From positions 186,001 through 250,000 of the forward strand of contig WXYP01000003.1 in assembly GCA_009901575.1 (NCBI GenBank): DNA of 64,000 bases, given 5' to 3'. This DNA is from Flavobacteriaceae bacterium R38. GTDB taxonomy: Bacteria > Bacteroidota > Bacteroidia > Flavobacteriales > Flavobacteriaceae. The position numbers were made by a program, and so were the translations under genes. Numbering within the stretch: position 1 is the first letter of the stretch; the number at the start of each line of letters is the position of its first letter. The notes beneath the pieces are model-generated. The model made no database searches. It was given only the letters and a program-made list of their open reading frames with translations, and had not been told where the DNA came from. Below, in pieces: positions 43,155 to 51,515 of this stretch.

Positions 43155-45809
43155 TTAAAAATATATCCTGAAAACAATGTTTGGAGTAATACCTAATGAT
43201 AACTGTTCTAACTGTTCTAGTTCCTGTTCTTGAGTTACCGGATTTTCATCTACTCTGTAGAATACAGATAATGGTACCTGACGATTATAAATATTAAGTA
43301 GTGAAACTCCTAACCTGCCTCTCCAGTTCCCATTTTTAGAAATATTGAATTTATAAGTTGCAGAGGCATCCAGACGGTGATAATCAGGGAATCTTTCTGC
43401 GTTAATACTACCAAAATTGATATCGCCATTAGTAGTATTAAAACCTTCGGCATCTGTAAAAGGAGCTCCGGTTCTATAATTCCAACCTAAAGAAAATTCC
43501 CAGTTTTTAACTTCATAAGTATTAGAAATATTAAAATTATGAGTAATATCGTTGTTTCCGGGAAATGGAGAGCTTTGTAATTCACTAAAAGTAAATTCTA
43601 TATCATTAAAAGTATATCCTAACCACAAGCGGAAATTTCCGATTTTTTTCTTAAGTAAGATATCTACTCCAACAACACGACTTTCCCCTTCAGAAATTTC
43701 ATTATTAGTATTTGTAAAGCCGTTCGTAAATGAAGTTAGTCCCGAAATATTTTTATAATACCCATCAATATCAAAAGTCCATCCTTTGGAATTGATCAGA
43801 AAACCTCCTGAAAATTGAGTGCTTTCTAAAATAGGGATATCCTCCCCATTAGAAACGGTCCAAATATTATTTTCCAAACGCAATTGCACATCTTCAAATT
43901 CTACTAACTGACTTATTACCTGGTATCTTTTTTCTCCCGTAGCCTTTAGCCTTATTGAATTAGTTATAGGGATTTCAATATTGGCCCTGGGCTCAAAAAA
44001 TAAATCATCAAAATCTGAATAATGAGATGTTCGTAATCCAAGATTTATCAACCCATTATTTTTCAACTTATATTGATATTCTGCAAAAGCAGTATTCGCT
44101 ATTACTTCATTTCTACGAGTTATATTAAAATCTCTTGTATTTGCACTTAATACTGGTGGAGGAATATCATCGTCAATTTCATCAGGATCAATATCGATGC
44201 CATCTCTGGCATCATCACGAAATAGTAAAAAAGAAACATCTGTTTTAGAAAACTGATATCCGGCAGTTATTCTGTGCTGTGGAAGAAAATCATATCCTAA
44301 ATTAAGGCCGAAACCATAATCTTCTACTATGTTTCTTCGAATATCTTCTTCTTCTAATATGTTATCTTCTAAAATTTGAAAATTATAATCAGAATCAAAA
44401 TTAGAATAATAACCATTTAAATGATGATGAAACTTTCTGCCTTTACTCCCTGACCATTCAAAGCTCGCTCCTTCATTTTTTATGATAAGATCATCTCTTG
44501 ATACATCTTCATCATCTTGTACCCTGAAATCGAGTTCATTATTTGTACGTAAGCCGCTAAATGTAATTAAATCATTTTTTGAAGGTTTAACAATAAGTTT
44601 AGCATTTACATCACTAAAAAAGAATTCATTATTGGCTTGATTTTCTATTATCTCTGTATCATCATCTTGATTCGGAATGATTTCTCCATTTTGAGTATTG
44701 AGAATTCGAGTATTTTGAAATGCTTTTTCTGAGAATGACTCAAAAGTAGGGGTTTCTAAAATATTGGTATAAGAATGTCTGGCTGAAAGAACTAATCCAA
44801 CACTTTTAAAAAAAGGAACCTTAAAAAACAAATCTGCATGTGTGCCGTTCAATCCAAAACCACCTTCAAAACGCCTAGGTATTTTAGTATCACTTTTTAA
44901 ATCAATTACTCCGGAAATACGATCTCCATATCGCGCGCTGGCTCCTCCTTTATAAATTTTAGCATCTTCTGTTATATAGGGATTAAATGCAGAGATTAAA
45001 CCAAAAAAATGACCTGTATTGTAAATCCGTATTCCATCCCATAATATAAGATTCTGATCTGGAGAACCTCCTCGAATCTGAATTCCCGATGCACTTTCGT
45101 CCGGACTTGTAATTCCTGGGATTAACTGGATACTTTGGAATAAATCGGGCTCAGAAATACCTGGAAAAATCCCTACATTATCATTTGTAACTGTAATAGA
45201 TCCATCAGTATTACGATCTACACCTTTTGTGATGTATCCTAATACGACTACTTCATTAAGAGATTGAGTATCCGGGCGGATATAGATATTCCGGCAATTT
45301 TCATTACTATAATCTGATGCATTAATGAAAATATTCTCGTAACCAACATATTGAATAAGTAAAGCTGCTGTAGCTGCTACTTTTTCTATCTGGAAATAAC
45401 CCTTTTCGTCACTAATGGCTCCTTTTGAAGTACCTTCAATAACTATATTTGCAAAGGGTAAGGGGTCTTTTAAATCTGCGTCGAAAAGATAACCGCAAAC
45501 AGTTATTTTATTTGAAGGAAAACTTATAATAACTTGTTGGTCTGAAATTTTTTCAAAAACAAGCCCGGTTAATAATTCAAGGCGTTTTAAAATATCTGTA
45601 ATAGGGGCTTTCAATGTCAGATCAATAAATTTAGCTTCAATAACTTCTTCACTAAAGGAGAAAATAATTTCTGTTTTTTGTTCTAAATCTGTAAGTACTG
45701 TTTTTAGTGGAACATTGTTGTAATTAACTGTTATTTCATCATCTTGGGAATATATAATACCAACCCATAGGAAACATAAAGTCCATAGTAATTTTTTATC
45801 CATTTTCAT
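43155..45809 (-). CDS. TonB-dependent outer-membrane receptor with STN signalling domain
   Basis: This is an 884-residue receptor. A signal peptide (about 1-21) is followed by an STN (secretin/TonB short N-terminal) domain (about 26-97), a CarboxypepD_reg-like domain (about 103-188), a plug (about 205-310, with IQIRGGSPDQNLILWDG) and a beta-barrel ending in F. The STN domain is the part that talks to FecR-type anti-sigma factors. No SusD partner gene is present, so glycan uptake is not indicated. It starts 4 bases after FecR, forming a sigma/FecR/receptor cell-surface-signalling unit. The ligand is unknown. Confidence 0.92.
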   Translation of the reverse strand: MKMDKKLLWTLCFLWVGIIYSQDDEITVNYNNVPLKTVLTDLEQKTEIIFSFSEEVIEAKFIDLTLKAPITDILKRLELLTGLVFEKISDQQVIISFPSNKITVCGYLFDADLKDPLPFANIVIEGTSKGAISDEKGYFQIEKVAATAALLIQYVGYENIFINASDYSNENCRNIYIRPDTQSLNEVVVLGYITKGVDRNTDGSITVTNDNVGIFPGISEPDLFQSIQLIPGITSPDESASGIQIRGGSPDQNLILWDGIRIYNTGHFFGLISAFNPYITEDAKIYKGGASARYGDRISGVIDLKSDTKIPRRFEGGFGLNGTHADLFFKVPFFKSVGLVLSARHSYTNILETPTFESFSEKAFQNTRILNTQNGEIIPNQDDDTEIIENQANNEFFFSDVNAKLIVKPSKNDLITFSGLRTNNELDFRVQDDEDVSRDDLIIKNEGASFEWSGSKGRKFHHHLNGYYSNFDSDYNFQILEDNILEEEDIRRNIVEDYGFGLNLGYDFLPQHRITAGYQFSKTDVSFLLFRDDARDGIDIDPDEIDDDIPPPVLSANTRDFNITRRNEVIANTAFAEYQYKLKNNGLINLGLRTSHYSDFDDLFFEPRANIEIPITNSIRLKATGEKRYQVISQLVEFEDVQLRLENNIWTVSNGEDIPILESTQFSGGFLINSKGWTFDIDGYYKNISGLTSFTNGFTNTNNEISEGESRVVGVDILLKKKIGNFRLWLGYTFNDIEFTFSELQSSPFPGNNDITHNFNISNTYEVKNWEFSLGWNYRTGAPFTDAEGFNTTNGDINFGSINAERFPDYHRLDASATYKFNISKNGNWRGRLGVSLLNIYNRQVPLSVFYRVDENPVTQEQELEQLEQLSLGITPNIVFRIYF

Positions 45810-45813
45810 TTTT

Positions 45814-46716
45814 TTAGTGTGTTTCGAAAATTACAGTAGTATCAATTATATGATATTCAATTCCCATAGGAAGAAGTACAGACTTTAAAGCTATTTCTAA
45901 ATCATTATGTACAATGCTACCACTAAACAATCTTGAAAGATCAACAGTATTTGTTGTAAACGAAATACCATATTGTACCTGGAGTACTTCTAAAACATCA
46001 CTTAAAGGAGTCTCTTTAAAAATAGTTTGCCCTCTTAACCATGAAGGAGAGTTCTCTTCAATTTTAAAAGTCTCAATCTTTTTTTCTTTTAGCTTAATGG
46101 CCTCTCCTTTTTCTAGAGTAGTAGATACATCTTCTGAAGAAGAAACAAAAGCTACTTTTCCTTCAAAACAGGCCAATTCAAAACTTTTGGATCGTGTTTT
46201 TACATTAAATTGAGTCCCTAAAACAGATACTGTACCCGATTTAGTAACTACTGAAAATAGTGATCCTTTAGCTACTTTAAAAAAAGCTTCACCTTCAAGT
46301 TTAATTTTTCTGTTTTGACTCCAGAAAAAACGACGATGTGTTAGTTTAGTTTTAGCATTTAACCGTACTTCTGACCCATCAGGCAAAAAGACGGTCGATT
46401 GCTCTCCAAAAGCAGTCACATAATTTTTTTCATTAAATAAAAATAGAAAAGCAATAAATAAAGAAGCAGCTACAGCGGTAGCATAGAAAAACGGACGCAA
46501 TTTTATCACCTTTTTTTTCCGATGTTCTAATTTTTCATTTAATTTTTGCTTAAAAGCTTCTTTGTCAAATTCTGGCTTCTTAAAAAGATAAGACCCTTTA
46601 GCTATGGCATCAAACTTAGGAAAATCCGAGTCATTTTTAAATGCATCCAATTCTTCCGGAGTAAGTTCATTTGCCATCCATCTGGCTAAAAAAGTATCAT
46701 CTCTTTCTTCAATCAT
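45814..46716 (-). CDS. FecR-family anti-sigma factor
   Basis: This is a 300-residue FecR protein. The N-terminal cytoplasmic part binds sigma (1-70), one membrane helix lies at about 76-94, the FecR domain at about 100-205 (VFLPDGSEVRLNAKTKL, LEGEAFFKVAKG, VLGTQFNVKTRS), and a DUF4974-type C-domain at about 225-300 receives the receptor signal. It stands between its sigma and its STN receptor. A promoter-like GGGTAGGGTAA element precedes it, so it and the receptor seem to be induced by the sigma factor itself. Confidence 0.94.
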   Translation of the reverse strand: MIEERDDTFLARWMANELTPEELDAFKNDSDFPKFDAIAKGSYLFKKPEFDKEAFKQKLNEKLEHRKKKVIKLRPFFYATAVAASLFIAFLFLFNEKNYVTAFGEQSTVFLPDGSEVRLNAKTKLTHRRFFWSQNRKIKLEGEAFFKVAKGSLFSVVTKSGTVSVLGTQFNVKTRSKSFELACFEGKVAFVSSSEDVSTTLEKGEAIKLKEKKIETFKIEENSPSWLRGQTIFKETPLSDVLEVLQVQYGISFTTNTVDLSRLFSGSIVHNDLEIALKSVLLPMGIEYHIIDTTVIFETH

Positions 46717-46736
46717 TTAATTGATTATTTGAATGG

Positions 46737-46769
46737 GAACAGTTGACTTTATGATTACCCTACCCCCTT
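46737..46769 (-). promoter_or_regulatory. shared ECF-type promoter motif, copy C (fecR)
   Basis: Minus strand: AAGGGGGTAGGGTAA (46755-46769), then GTT beginning 15 bases after the final A (46740-46738). It ends 38 bases before the fecR start. It is identical in layout to copies at 47305 and 49829. Confidence 0.6.
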
Positions 46770-46770
46770 G

Positions 46771-47283
46771 TTAAATATTTTTAATTGTTTTTCTTAACTT
46801 AACTAATGCTTTATGCATACGCTTTTCTATTGCTTTTTGAGAAACACCTAGTAATTCAGCTATTTCACGATACGTTTTTTTATCGACCCTATTTAATAAA
46901 AAAACCTCTCTCTGCCCTTGAGGTAATCTGTTTATAGATTCCTGAAGATTAATCATAAATTCATTTTCTTCCATTTTAAACTGGGGAGTCTCATTATTAA
47001 AAGTGGAGTGAGGAATCTTTTCATAATCTAATACAACCTTTTTATGCGTTACTTCGTTATAAAATTGGTTTTTAGCTACCTTATATAAAAACCCGCGTGC
47101 TTTTTCAAAAAGTACTTTTTTACAATGGTTCCATAATTTAATAAAAGCATCCTGAGTAATATCTTCTGCCTGAGCCATATCTCCACAACGATAATACAGG
47201 AAATTCCGAAGCTCTTCTACGTGATCGTCAAAAACTTGATTATATACTTTTTGATCGCATATAGATTTAAGGCTGTTTGGCAT
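46771..47283 (-). CDS. FecI-like ECF sigma factor
   Basis: This is a sigma factor of about 170 residues. The ATG at 47283 (MPNSLKSICD) is chosen: the longer frame, from 47385, would add a hydrophobic, low-quality leader that crosses the divergent gene's start. Region 2 is HVEELRNFLYYRCGDMAQAEDITQDAFIKLW; region 4 is KTYREIAELLGVSQKAIEKRMHKALVKLRK. It is the FecI-type partner of FecR downstream. Three copies of the same GGGTAGGGTAA/GTT element in this locus are the best candidates for its promoters. Confidence 0.93.
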   Translation of the reverse strand: MPNSLKSICDQKVYNQVFDDHVEELRNFLYYRCGDMAQAEDITQDAFIKLWNHCKKVLFEKARGFLYKVAKNQFYNEVTHKKVVLDYEKIPHSTFNNETPQFKMEENEFMINLQESINRLPQGQREVFLLNRVDKKTYREIAELLGVSQKAIEKRMHKALVKLRKTIKNI

Positions 47284-47304
47284 AAAGAATAATTTTTTTG
47301 AGGT

Positions 47305-47336
47305 AAGGGGTAGGGTAAAACTATACTTGTTTGTTC
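47305..47336 (+). promoter_or_regulatory. shared ECF-type promoter motif, copy A (transglutaminase-7TM)
   Basis: AAGGGGTAGGGTAA (47305-47318), then GTT at 47333-47335, 15 bases after the last A. It ends 44 bases before the ATG at 47363. The -35/-10 spacing resembles ECF promoters. Confidence 0.6.
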
Positions 47337-47362
47337 TCCTTCCAAATATAAATTTTTTTATC

Positions 47363-48934
47363 ATGAACTCTAAAAAAAACTTCACATTTGCAATTATTAT
47401 TCTTTTGCTTCTTGCAATTGCTTTATTTGGATCTAAAATTATTCCTGCTTCAAAATCGTTAGATGATTTTTTCGCAGAGGAAGTCTATGAAGTATCGTAT
47501 CGTTACTTTTTTAAAACAAATGAAAAATCAGTACAAGTTAAATCGTATCTCCCTAAAAATAATTCCAGGCAGCGTATCAGCCTAGAGACAATTAAAACCA
47601 GGGAGCATGTAAAAATGGAAAAATTGGCTGAAGGAAATAACCTTAAAGCCATTTGGAAATCAGATACATTGAATGAATATGAAAATGTAGATTACTCTTT
47701 TATTTTTGAAGGAAAAGAAAAAAAGTTTGTAATACCAGATGTATTTAAAAAATACTATATAGAAGATGCTCTTTATCTTAAAGCCTCAGAAAATATTCAA
47801 TCTGACCATTCAGTAATCGATAGTATTGCAAATACTATTAAGAGGCAATCAAATAACGATCGGATGCTGCTTAAAAACACTTTCGATTATGTGTATAACA
47901 TTCCTTCTGCTCCCATTATTACATTGACAGATGCTATTACAGTTACAGAGCAAAACAGGGCATCCTGCAATGGTAAGAGTCGTTTATTTGTAGCGATTAT
48001 GCGAAATTTGGGATATCCGGCCAGAATTAAAGGAGGGATAATTCTTGAAAATACAAACAAGCGTACATCACATGTTTGGGCCGAGGTCAATATAAATGAT
48101 CAATGGATTCCTTTCGATACTTTAAATAATCATTTTGGATTTATCCCGGCAAACTACTTGGAATTATATGAAGGAGATAAGTTTTTAATTACCCATACAC
48201 AAGGAATTAATTTCGATTATACTTATTGTATTCAGGAAAAAAATCATATTCCCTTCTTTGTATCTACAAATAGTGAATTTAAAAAATTAGCTACTTTTTC
48301 ATTATGGAGCTTAATAGAGGGAGGAACAATTTCAAAAAAGACATTAATTCTATTGATATTACTTCCTATAGGAGGGTTGATTGTCGCTTTTTTAAGAAAT
48401 ATAGTCGGAATAAAAACATTTGGAGTTTTCCTGCCGGTCCTTATTACTTATGCTTTGTTTGAAACCGGGTTTGTCACAGGTATTTTAATTTTTCTTTCCT
48501 TAATTATTTTAGTTGGGATTATTTCAAAACCTTTTGATAAACTCGGTTTATTATATACCCCCAAATTAGTAATCTCTCTATCACTTATGGTAATTATAAT
48601 GACAATAGGATCATCTATAGGAGCCGTTAATAGTATTGTATGGCTTACATCATTAACCATATTCCCAACTATTATTTTGACCATTTCAGCAGAACGGTTT
48701 TCTACCTCTATAGTCGAAGACGGATTTTACGATGCTACCAGCAGATTGATGCAAACATTAATAGCAGTTACTGTATGTTATTTTGCTTTATCTAATAACT
48801 GGCTGGCCAATTTTGTCATCATCTTTCCGGAAGTGCTTTTAATAGTTATTTGCTTATGTATGCTTTTAGGGAAGTATATGGGACTTCGCTGGGTTGAAGT
48901 TTATAGGTTTAAATCTTTGTTGAACAATGCTTAA
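47363..48934 (+). CDS. transglutaminase-like domain fused to 7TM membrane domain
   Basis: This protein of about 523 residues starts at the ATG 47363 (a TTG 36 bases earlier would overlap the promoter motif). A first helix (about 7-24) puts residues 30-300 outside the inner membrane. Within them is a transglutaminase-like fold with an apparently intact triad: C202 (RASCNGKS), H237 (SHVWAEV) and D252 (PFDTLN). About seven helices follow (310-520). This matches the Pfam-type 'transglutaminase fused to 7TM' proteins, which occur beside ATP-grasp ligase-like proteins; many relatives are described as inactive, but this one keeps the residues. It overlaps the next gene by 8 bases. Confidence 0.8.
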   Translation: MNSKKNFTFAIIILLLLAIALFGSKIIPASKSLDDFFAEEVYEVSYRYFFKTNEKSVQVKSYLPKNNSRQRISLETIKTREHVKMEKLAEGNNLKAIWKSDTLNEYENVDYSFIFEGKEKKFVIPDVFKKYYIEDALYLKASENIQSDHSVIDSIANTIKRQSNNDRMLLKNTFDYVYNIPSAPIITLTDAITVTEQNRASCNGKSRLFVAIMRNLGYPARIKGGIILENTNKRTSHVWAEVNINDQWIPFDTLNNHFGFIPANYLELYEGDKFLITHTQGINFDYTYCIQEKNHIPFFVSTNSEFKKLATFSLWSLIEGGTISKKTLILLILLPIGGLIVAFLRNIVGIKTFGVFLPVLITYALFETGFVTGILIFLSLIILVGIISKPFDKLGLLYTPKLVISLSLMVIIMTIGSSIGAVNSIVWLTSLTIFPTIILTISAERFSTSIVEDGFYDATSRLMQTLIAVTVCYFALSNNWLANFVIIFPEVLLIVICLCMLLGKYMGLRWVEVYRFKSLLNNA

Positions 48935-49838
48935 AAATTTGAAAATGAACATATTTAATTTCTTCAAAGGAAAAAACCTTAATGGAATTACTGGATTGAA
49001 TGCCAGAAATCTACAACTTATTTATCCTAATAATGAGAGGAAGTATTATAAAATGGCAGATAATAAAGTCTTGTCAAAAAAACTATTACATAAACACGAT
49101 ATTCCTTGTGCAGTAACCTACGCTGTGATTGAAAGAATGAGTGATATAAAAAAAAAATGGAAGGCTTGTAAAAAATATGATGCAATGGCAGTTAAACCTG
49201 CTAATGGGAGTGGTGGAGAAGGAATTAAAATAATAAGAAAAAATGAAGATGGGCAGTGGATAAGTAGTGGCAGAATTATTAAGGAAGAGGAAATTATAAG
49301 GCATATGTCTGCTATATTATCAGGCCTTTTTTCTCTTGGGGCTAATGATTGTGTGTTAATAGAAGAATGCATTATTCCTCATCCTTTTTTTGCTGAAATT
49401 TATCCCGAAGGTGTTCCCGATTTTAGAGTTATCACCTTAAAAGGAAATCCTATTATGGGAATGTTAAGAATGCCGACAGCAAGATCGGAAGGTAAAGCTA
49501 ATTTGCATCAGAAAGGAGTTGGAATCGGTATAGATATGAAAAAAGGTATTCTTACCCAGGTCTATGATGGAAAAAAATATTCAGATCATCATCCTGATAA
49601 CCCGAATATAGTATTTGGAAAACCTATTCCATACTGGAATGAGATTATAGAAATAGCAATTGCTACATCTAAAGTATTCCCACTTGACTATTTGGGAATC
49701 GATATTGTAATCGATAAAAATAAAGGGCCACAGATTATGGAAGTAAATGTCCGTCCTGGGTTAGGAATTCAACTGGTAAATAGGCAAGGGCTTCATAAAG
49801 TAATAGCAGATTTGAAAAAAAATAATACAAGAGGGTAG
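48927..49838 (+). CDS. alpha-L-glutamate ligase-like ATP-grasp protein
   Basis: This 303-residue ATP-grasp enzyme of the RimK-related/sugar-transfer-associated group has the substrate and ATP loop phrases KPANGSGGEGIKII (about 90-103), a mid-domain acidic strand (LIEECIIPHP) and the magnesium motif IMEVNVRPGLG (about 271-281). It has no signal, so it acts in the cytoplasm. By family it should form amide or peptide bonds using ATP; the carboxyl and amine donors are unknown. It is translationally coupled to the transglutaminase-7TM gene (8-base overlap). The stop codon lies inside a GGGTAGGGTAA promoter motif for the next gene. Confidence 0.85.
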   Translation: MLKNLKMNIFNFFKGKNLNGITGLNARNLQLIYPNNERKYYKMADNKVLSKKLLHKHDIPCAVTYAVIERMSDIKKKWKACKKYDAMAVKPANGSGGEGIKIIRKNEDGQWISSGRIIKEEEIIRHMSAILSGLFSLGANDCVLIEECIIPHPFFAEIYPEGVPDFRVITLKGNPIMGMLRMPTARSEGKANLHQKGVGIGIDMKKGILTQVYDGKKYSDHHPDNPNIVFGKPIPYWNEIIEIAIATSKVFPLDYLGIDIVIDKNKGPQIMEVNVRPGLGIQLVNRQGLHKVIADLKKNNTRG

Positions 49839-49861
49839 GGTAATTTAAAAATGGATGGTTA
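49829..49861 (+). promoter_or_regulatory. shared ECF-type promoter motif, copy B (outer-membrane barrel)
   Basis: AAGAGGGTAGGGTAA (49829-49843), then GTT at 49858-49860, 15 bases after the last A. It overlaps the stop codon of the ATP-grasp gene and ends 45 bases before the ATG at 49889. Confidence 0.6.
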
Positions 49862-49888
49862 TCTCTAAAAATAAAAAACAAAGCAATA

Positions 49889-51022
49889 ATGAAAACAATA
49901 AAAACTTTAATACTGGCAATACTTATATCGGGGACTACTTTTTCGCAAACAGAAACGAAACAAAGTTTGGAAATAAATACATTAAGTGGATATGAATTTA
50001 ATTATTTTAAAAGCCCAGACCAAGTTTTACAAAATGGAATCCTCTTCAATCAAGACAGCCTTATTTCCAGTAGTTCTTACCAGGACATTAATGCCGATTA
50101 TGATGTGAACCACCATTGGAAAGAAAACCGTTTAAGATTTTCTATAACTCCCGGAGCACGAATTTTTTATGAAAACCCGGATGATAGTTATTGGACTGTC
50201 AATGCAACTGTTAAATACGATCGGGAACTTAACAAAAAGGTCGATTTTCTGGCAGGAATCCTTTTTAAAAGGGTAGCCCGTGAAGGATTAGACGGAGCAC
50301 AGGATGTTTTAATTAACCCTCTTGGATATACTAATATCGGAGTTAATACAGGAATTGGGTTTCGTCCGTGGAAGAAAAATAAAAGTACAATAGAAGCTTT
50401 TTATAATAATAGAAATTTTGATGCTTTTGGAATAAGAGATTTGCAATTTGATGAATATGGAGTACGATTTAAAACAACACAGCGTTTCAAAGTAAATAAA
50501 TTAAAGCATGCATATGGATTGACTGGGTATATAAAAAAGCGTTTATACGATACTTTTAATGCTTCTGATGTGGTTCCTGATGGAGAAAGAGATTGGGATT
50601 ATATACGATTAACTCCTTTTTATGAATTACCGGTTAATAAAAACCTTAAACTAACCTCAAGCTTTCTTTATTATGTTAGGATAGATAATTTAGAAGACAG
50701 ATCAGGATTTAACCAATATGGCCCAAAAATAGCTTTTACTTTTGATGATGATCAGACAAAAATACGATCTTCTTTTTCTTATGTAATGCGTGATTATACC
50801 TTTTTTGAAGCACGTGATAATAATGGATTAATAGGCGAAAATATACAATATAACTATGCTGATTTCTCACTAAAAGCTACACGTAAAATAAGGAAGAGTA
50901 TGTATTTGACAGCAGATATTTACAGTAGAATCCGCACGACTAATTTCACAGATATTGAAGCTCGCTCCTTTAGAAGTTATAGAAATCAGTATGCAGGAGT
51001 CGGATTAATGTGGGATTTTTAA
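49889..51022 (+). CDS. outer-membrane beta-barrel protein
   Basis: This 377-residue protein has a signal peptide (1-19) and alternating aromatic/polar strands over most of its length; it ends GVGLMWDF, the C-terminal F of barrel proteins. I recognise no specific family; it looks like a 'DUF2490/putative porin' style barrel. It has its own copy of the promoter motif shared with fecR and the transglutaminase-7TM gene. It may export or display the product made by the ATP-grasp/transglutaminase pair, but this is inferred from position only. Confidence 0.75.
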   Translation: MKTIKTLILAILISGTTFSQTETKQSLEINTLSGYEFNYFKSPDQVLQNGILFNQDSLISSSSYQDINADYDVNHHWKENRLRFSITPGARIFYENPDDSYWTVNATVKYDRELNKKVDFLAGILFKRVAREGLDGAQDVLINPLGYTNIGVNTGIGFRPWKKNKSTIEAFYNNRNFDAFGIRDLQFDEYGVRFKTTQRFKVNKLKHAYGLTGYIKKRLYDTFNASDVVPDGERDWDYIRLTPFYELPVNKNLKLTSSFLYYVRIDNLEDRSGFNQYGPKIAFTFDDDQTKIRSSFSYVMRDYTFFEARDNNGLIGENIQYNYADFSLKATRKIRKSMYLTADIYSRIRTTNFTDIEARSFRSYRNQYAGVGLMWDF

Positions 51023-51062
51023 TTTTCTCTTTGCTTTATCAAATAATTTTTTAAGGAAACAT

Positions 51063-51070
51063 TACTTTTG
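51063..51070 (+). promoter_or_regulatory. candidate -7 element (TAnnTTTG)
   Basis: TACTTTTG matches the consensus 35 bases before the ATG at 51105. The -33 match is poor. Confidence 0.35.
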
Positions 51071-51104
51071 TAATGCTTCTTTTTTAGAAAGAACATAAAT
51101 ATGT

Positions 51105-51461
51105 ATGGCAAGAGACAAACAATTAAAAGAACGCTGGGAGCAAATAGTACAGAAGTTATCTGCTCAATTTGCTGAGGGTGATGTATTAGAGCTGGATTCA
51201 ATTATTTATTTAATCGGAGTTCAGGAATTAGGGCAGCTTCACCGAACGTTTAAAAAAGATGAAAAAGTCAATCTCATGCATATTGCGATTTGTAGATTAC
51301 TGGAGCCTTACGGATATTATGAATTTGATTTTTTTGATGATGATGGCTGGCCTCATTATAAAGTAAAAGAAGAGCTTCCTGTATTAAAGGCAGGAGAGCA
51401 AACCGTACTCATGAAAGAAGCCATTGTTCAGTATTTTCTTGAAAAAGAGCTTATTGATTGA
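51105..51461 (+). CDS. conserved hypothetical protein
   Basis: This 118-residue soluble protein is rich in helices and acidic residues, with an aromatic, aspartate-rich segment (YYEFDFFDDDGWPHY, about 77-91). I do not recognise the domain. The ATG at 51105 is preferred over one at 51101 in another frame. It is the first gene of a possible pair with the CREST-like membrane protein, but a hairpin lies between them. Confidence 0.8.
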   Translation: MARDKQLKERWEQIVQKLSAQFAEGDVLELDSIIYLIGVQELGQLHRTFKKDEKVNLMHIAICRLLEPYGYYEFDFFDDDGWPHYKVKEELPVLKAGEQTVLMKEAIVQYFLEKELID

Positions 51462-51479
51462 TATGTTTCTTGATAATAC

Positions 51480-51510
51480 CCGACTATATAGCTAATTAAT
51501 AATTAGTCGG
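51480..51510 (+). promoter_or_regulatory. hairpin just before the CREST-like gene
   Basis: A 7-bp perfect stem (CCGACTA / TAGTCGG) with a 17-base AT-rich loop ends 5 bases before the ATG at 51516. It has no T run, so it could be a 5'-leader structure affecting translation, or a weak terminator. Confidence 0.3.
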
Positions 51511-51515
51511 TTAGA

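Noticed and set aside
47284-47385. Longer N-terminus for the FecI-like sigma factor
   Set aside because: It would run through the promoter motif and start of the divergent gene and adds no sigma-like sequence; the ATG at 47283 fits better.
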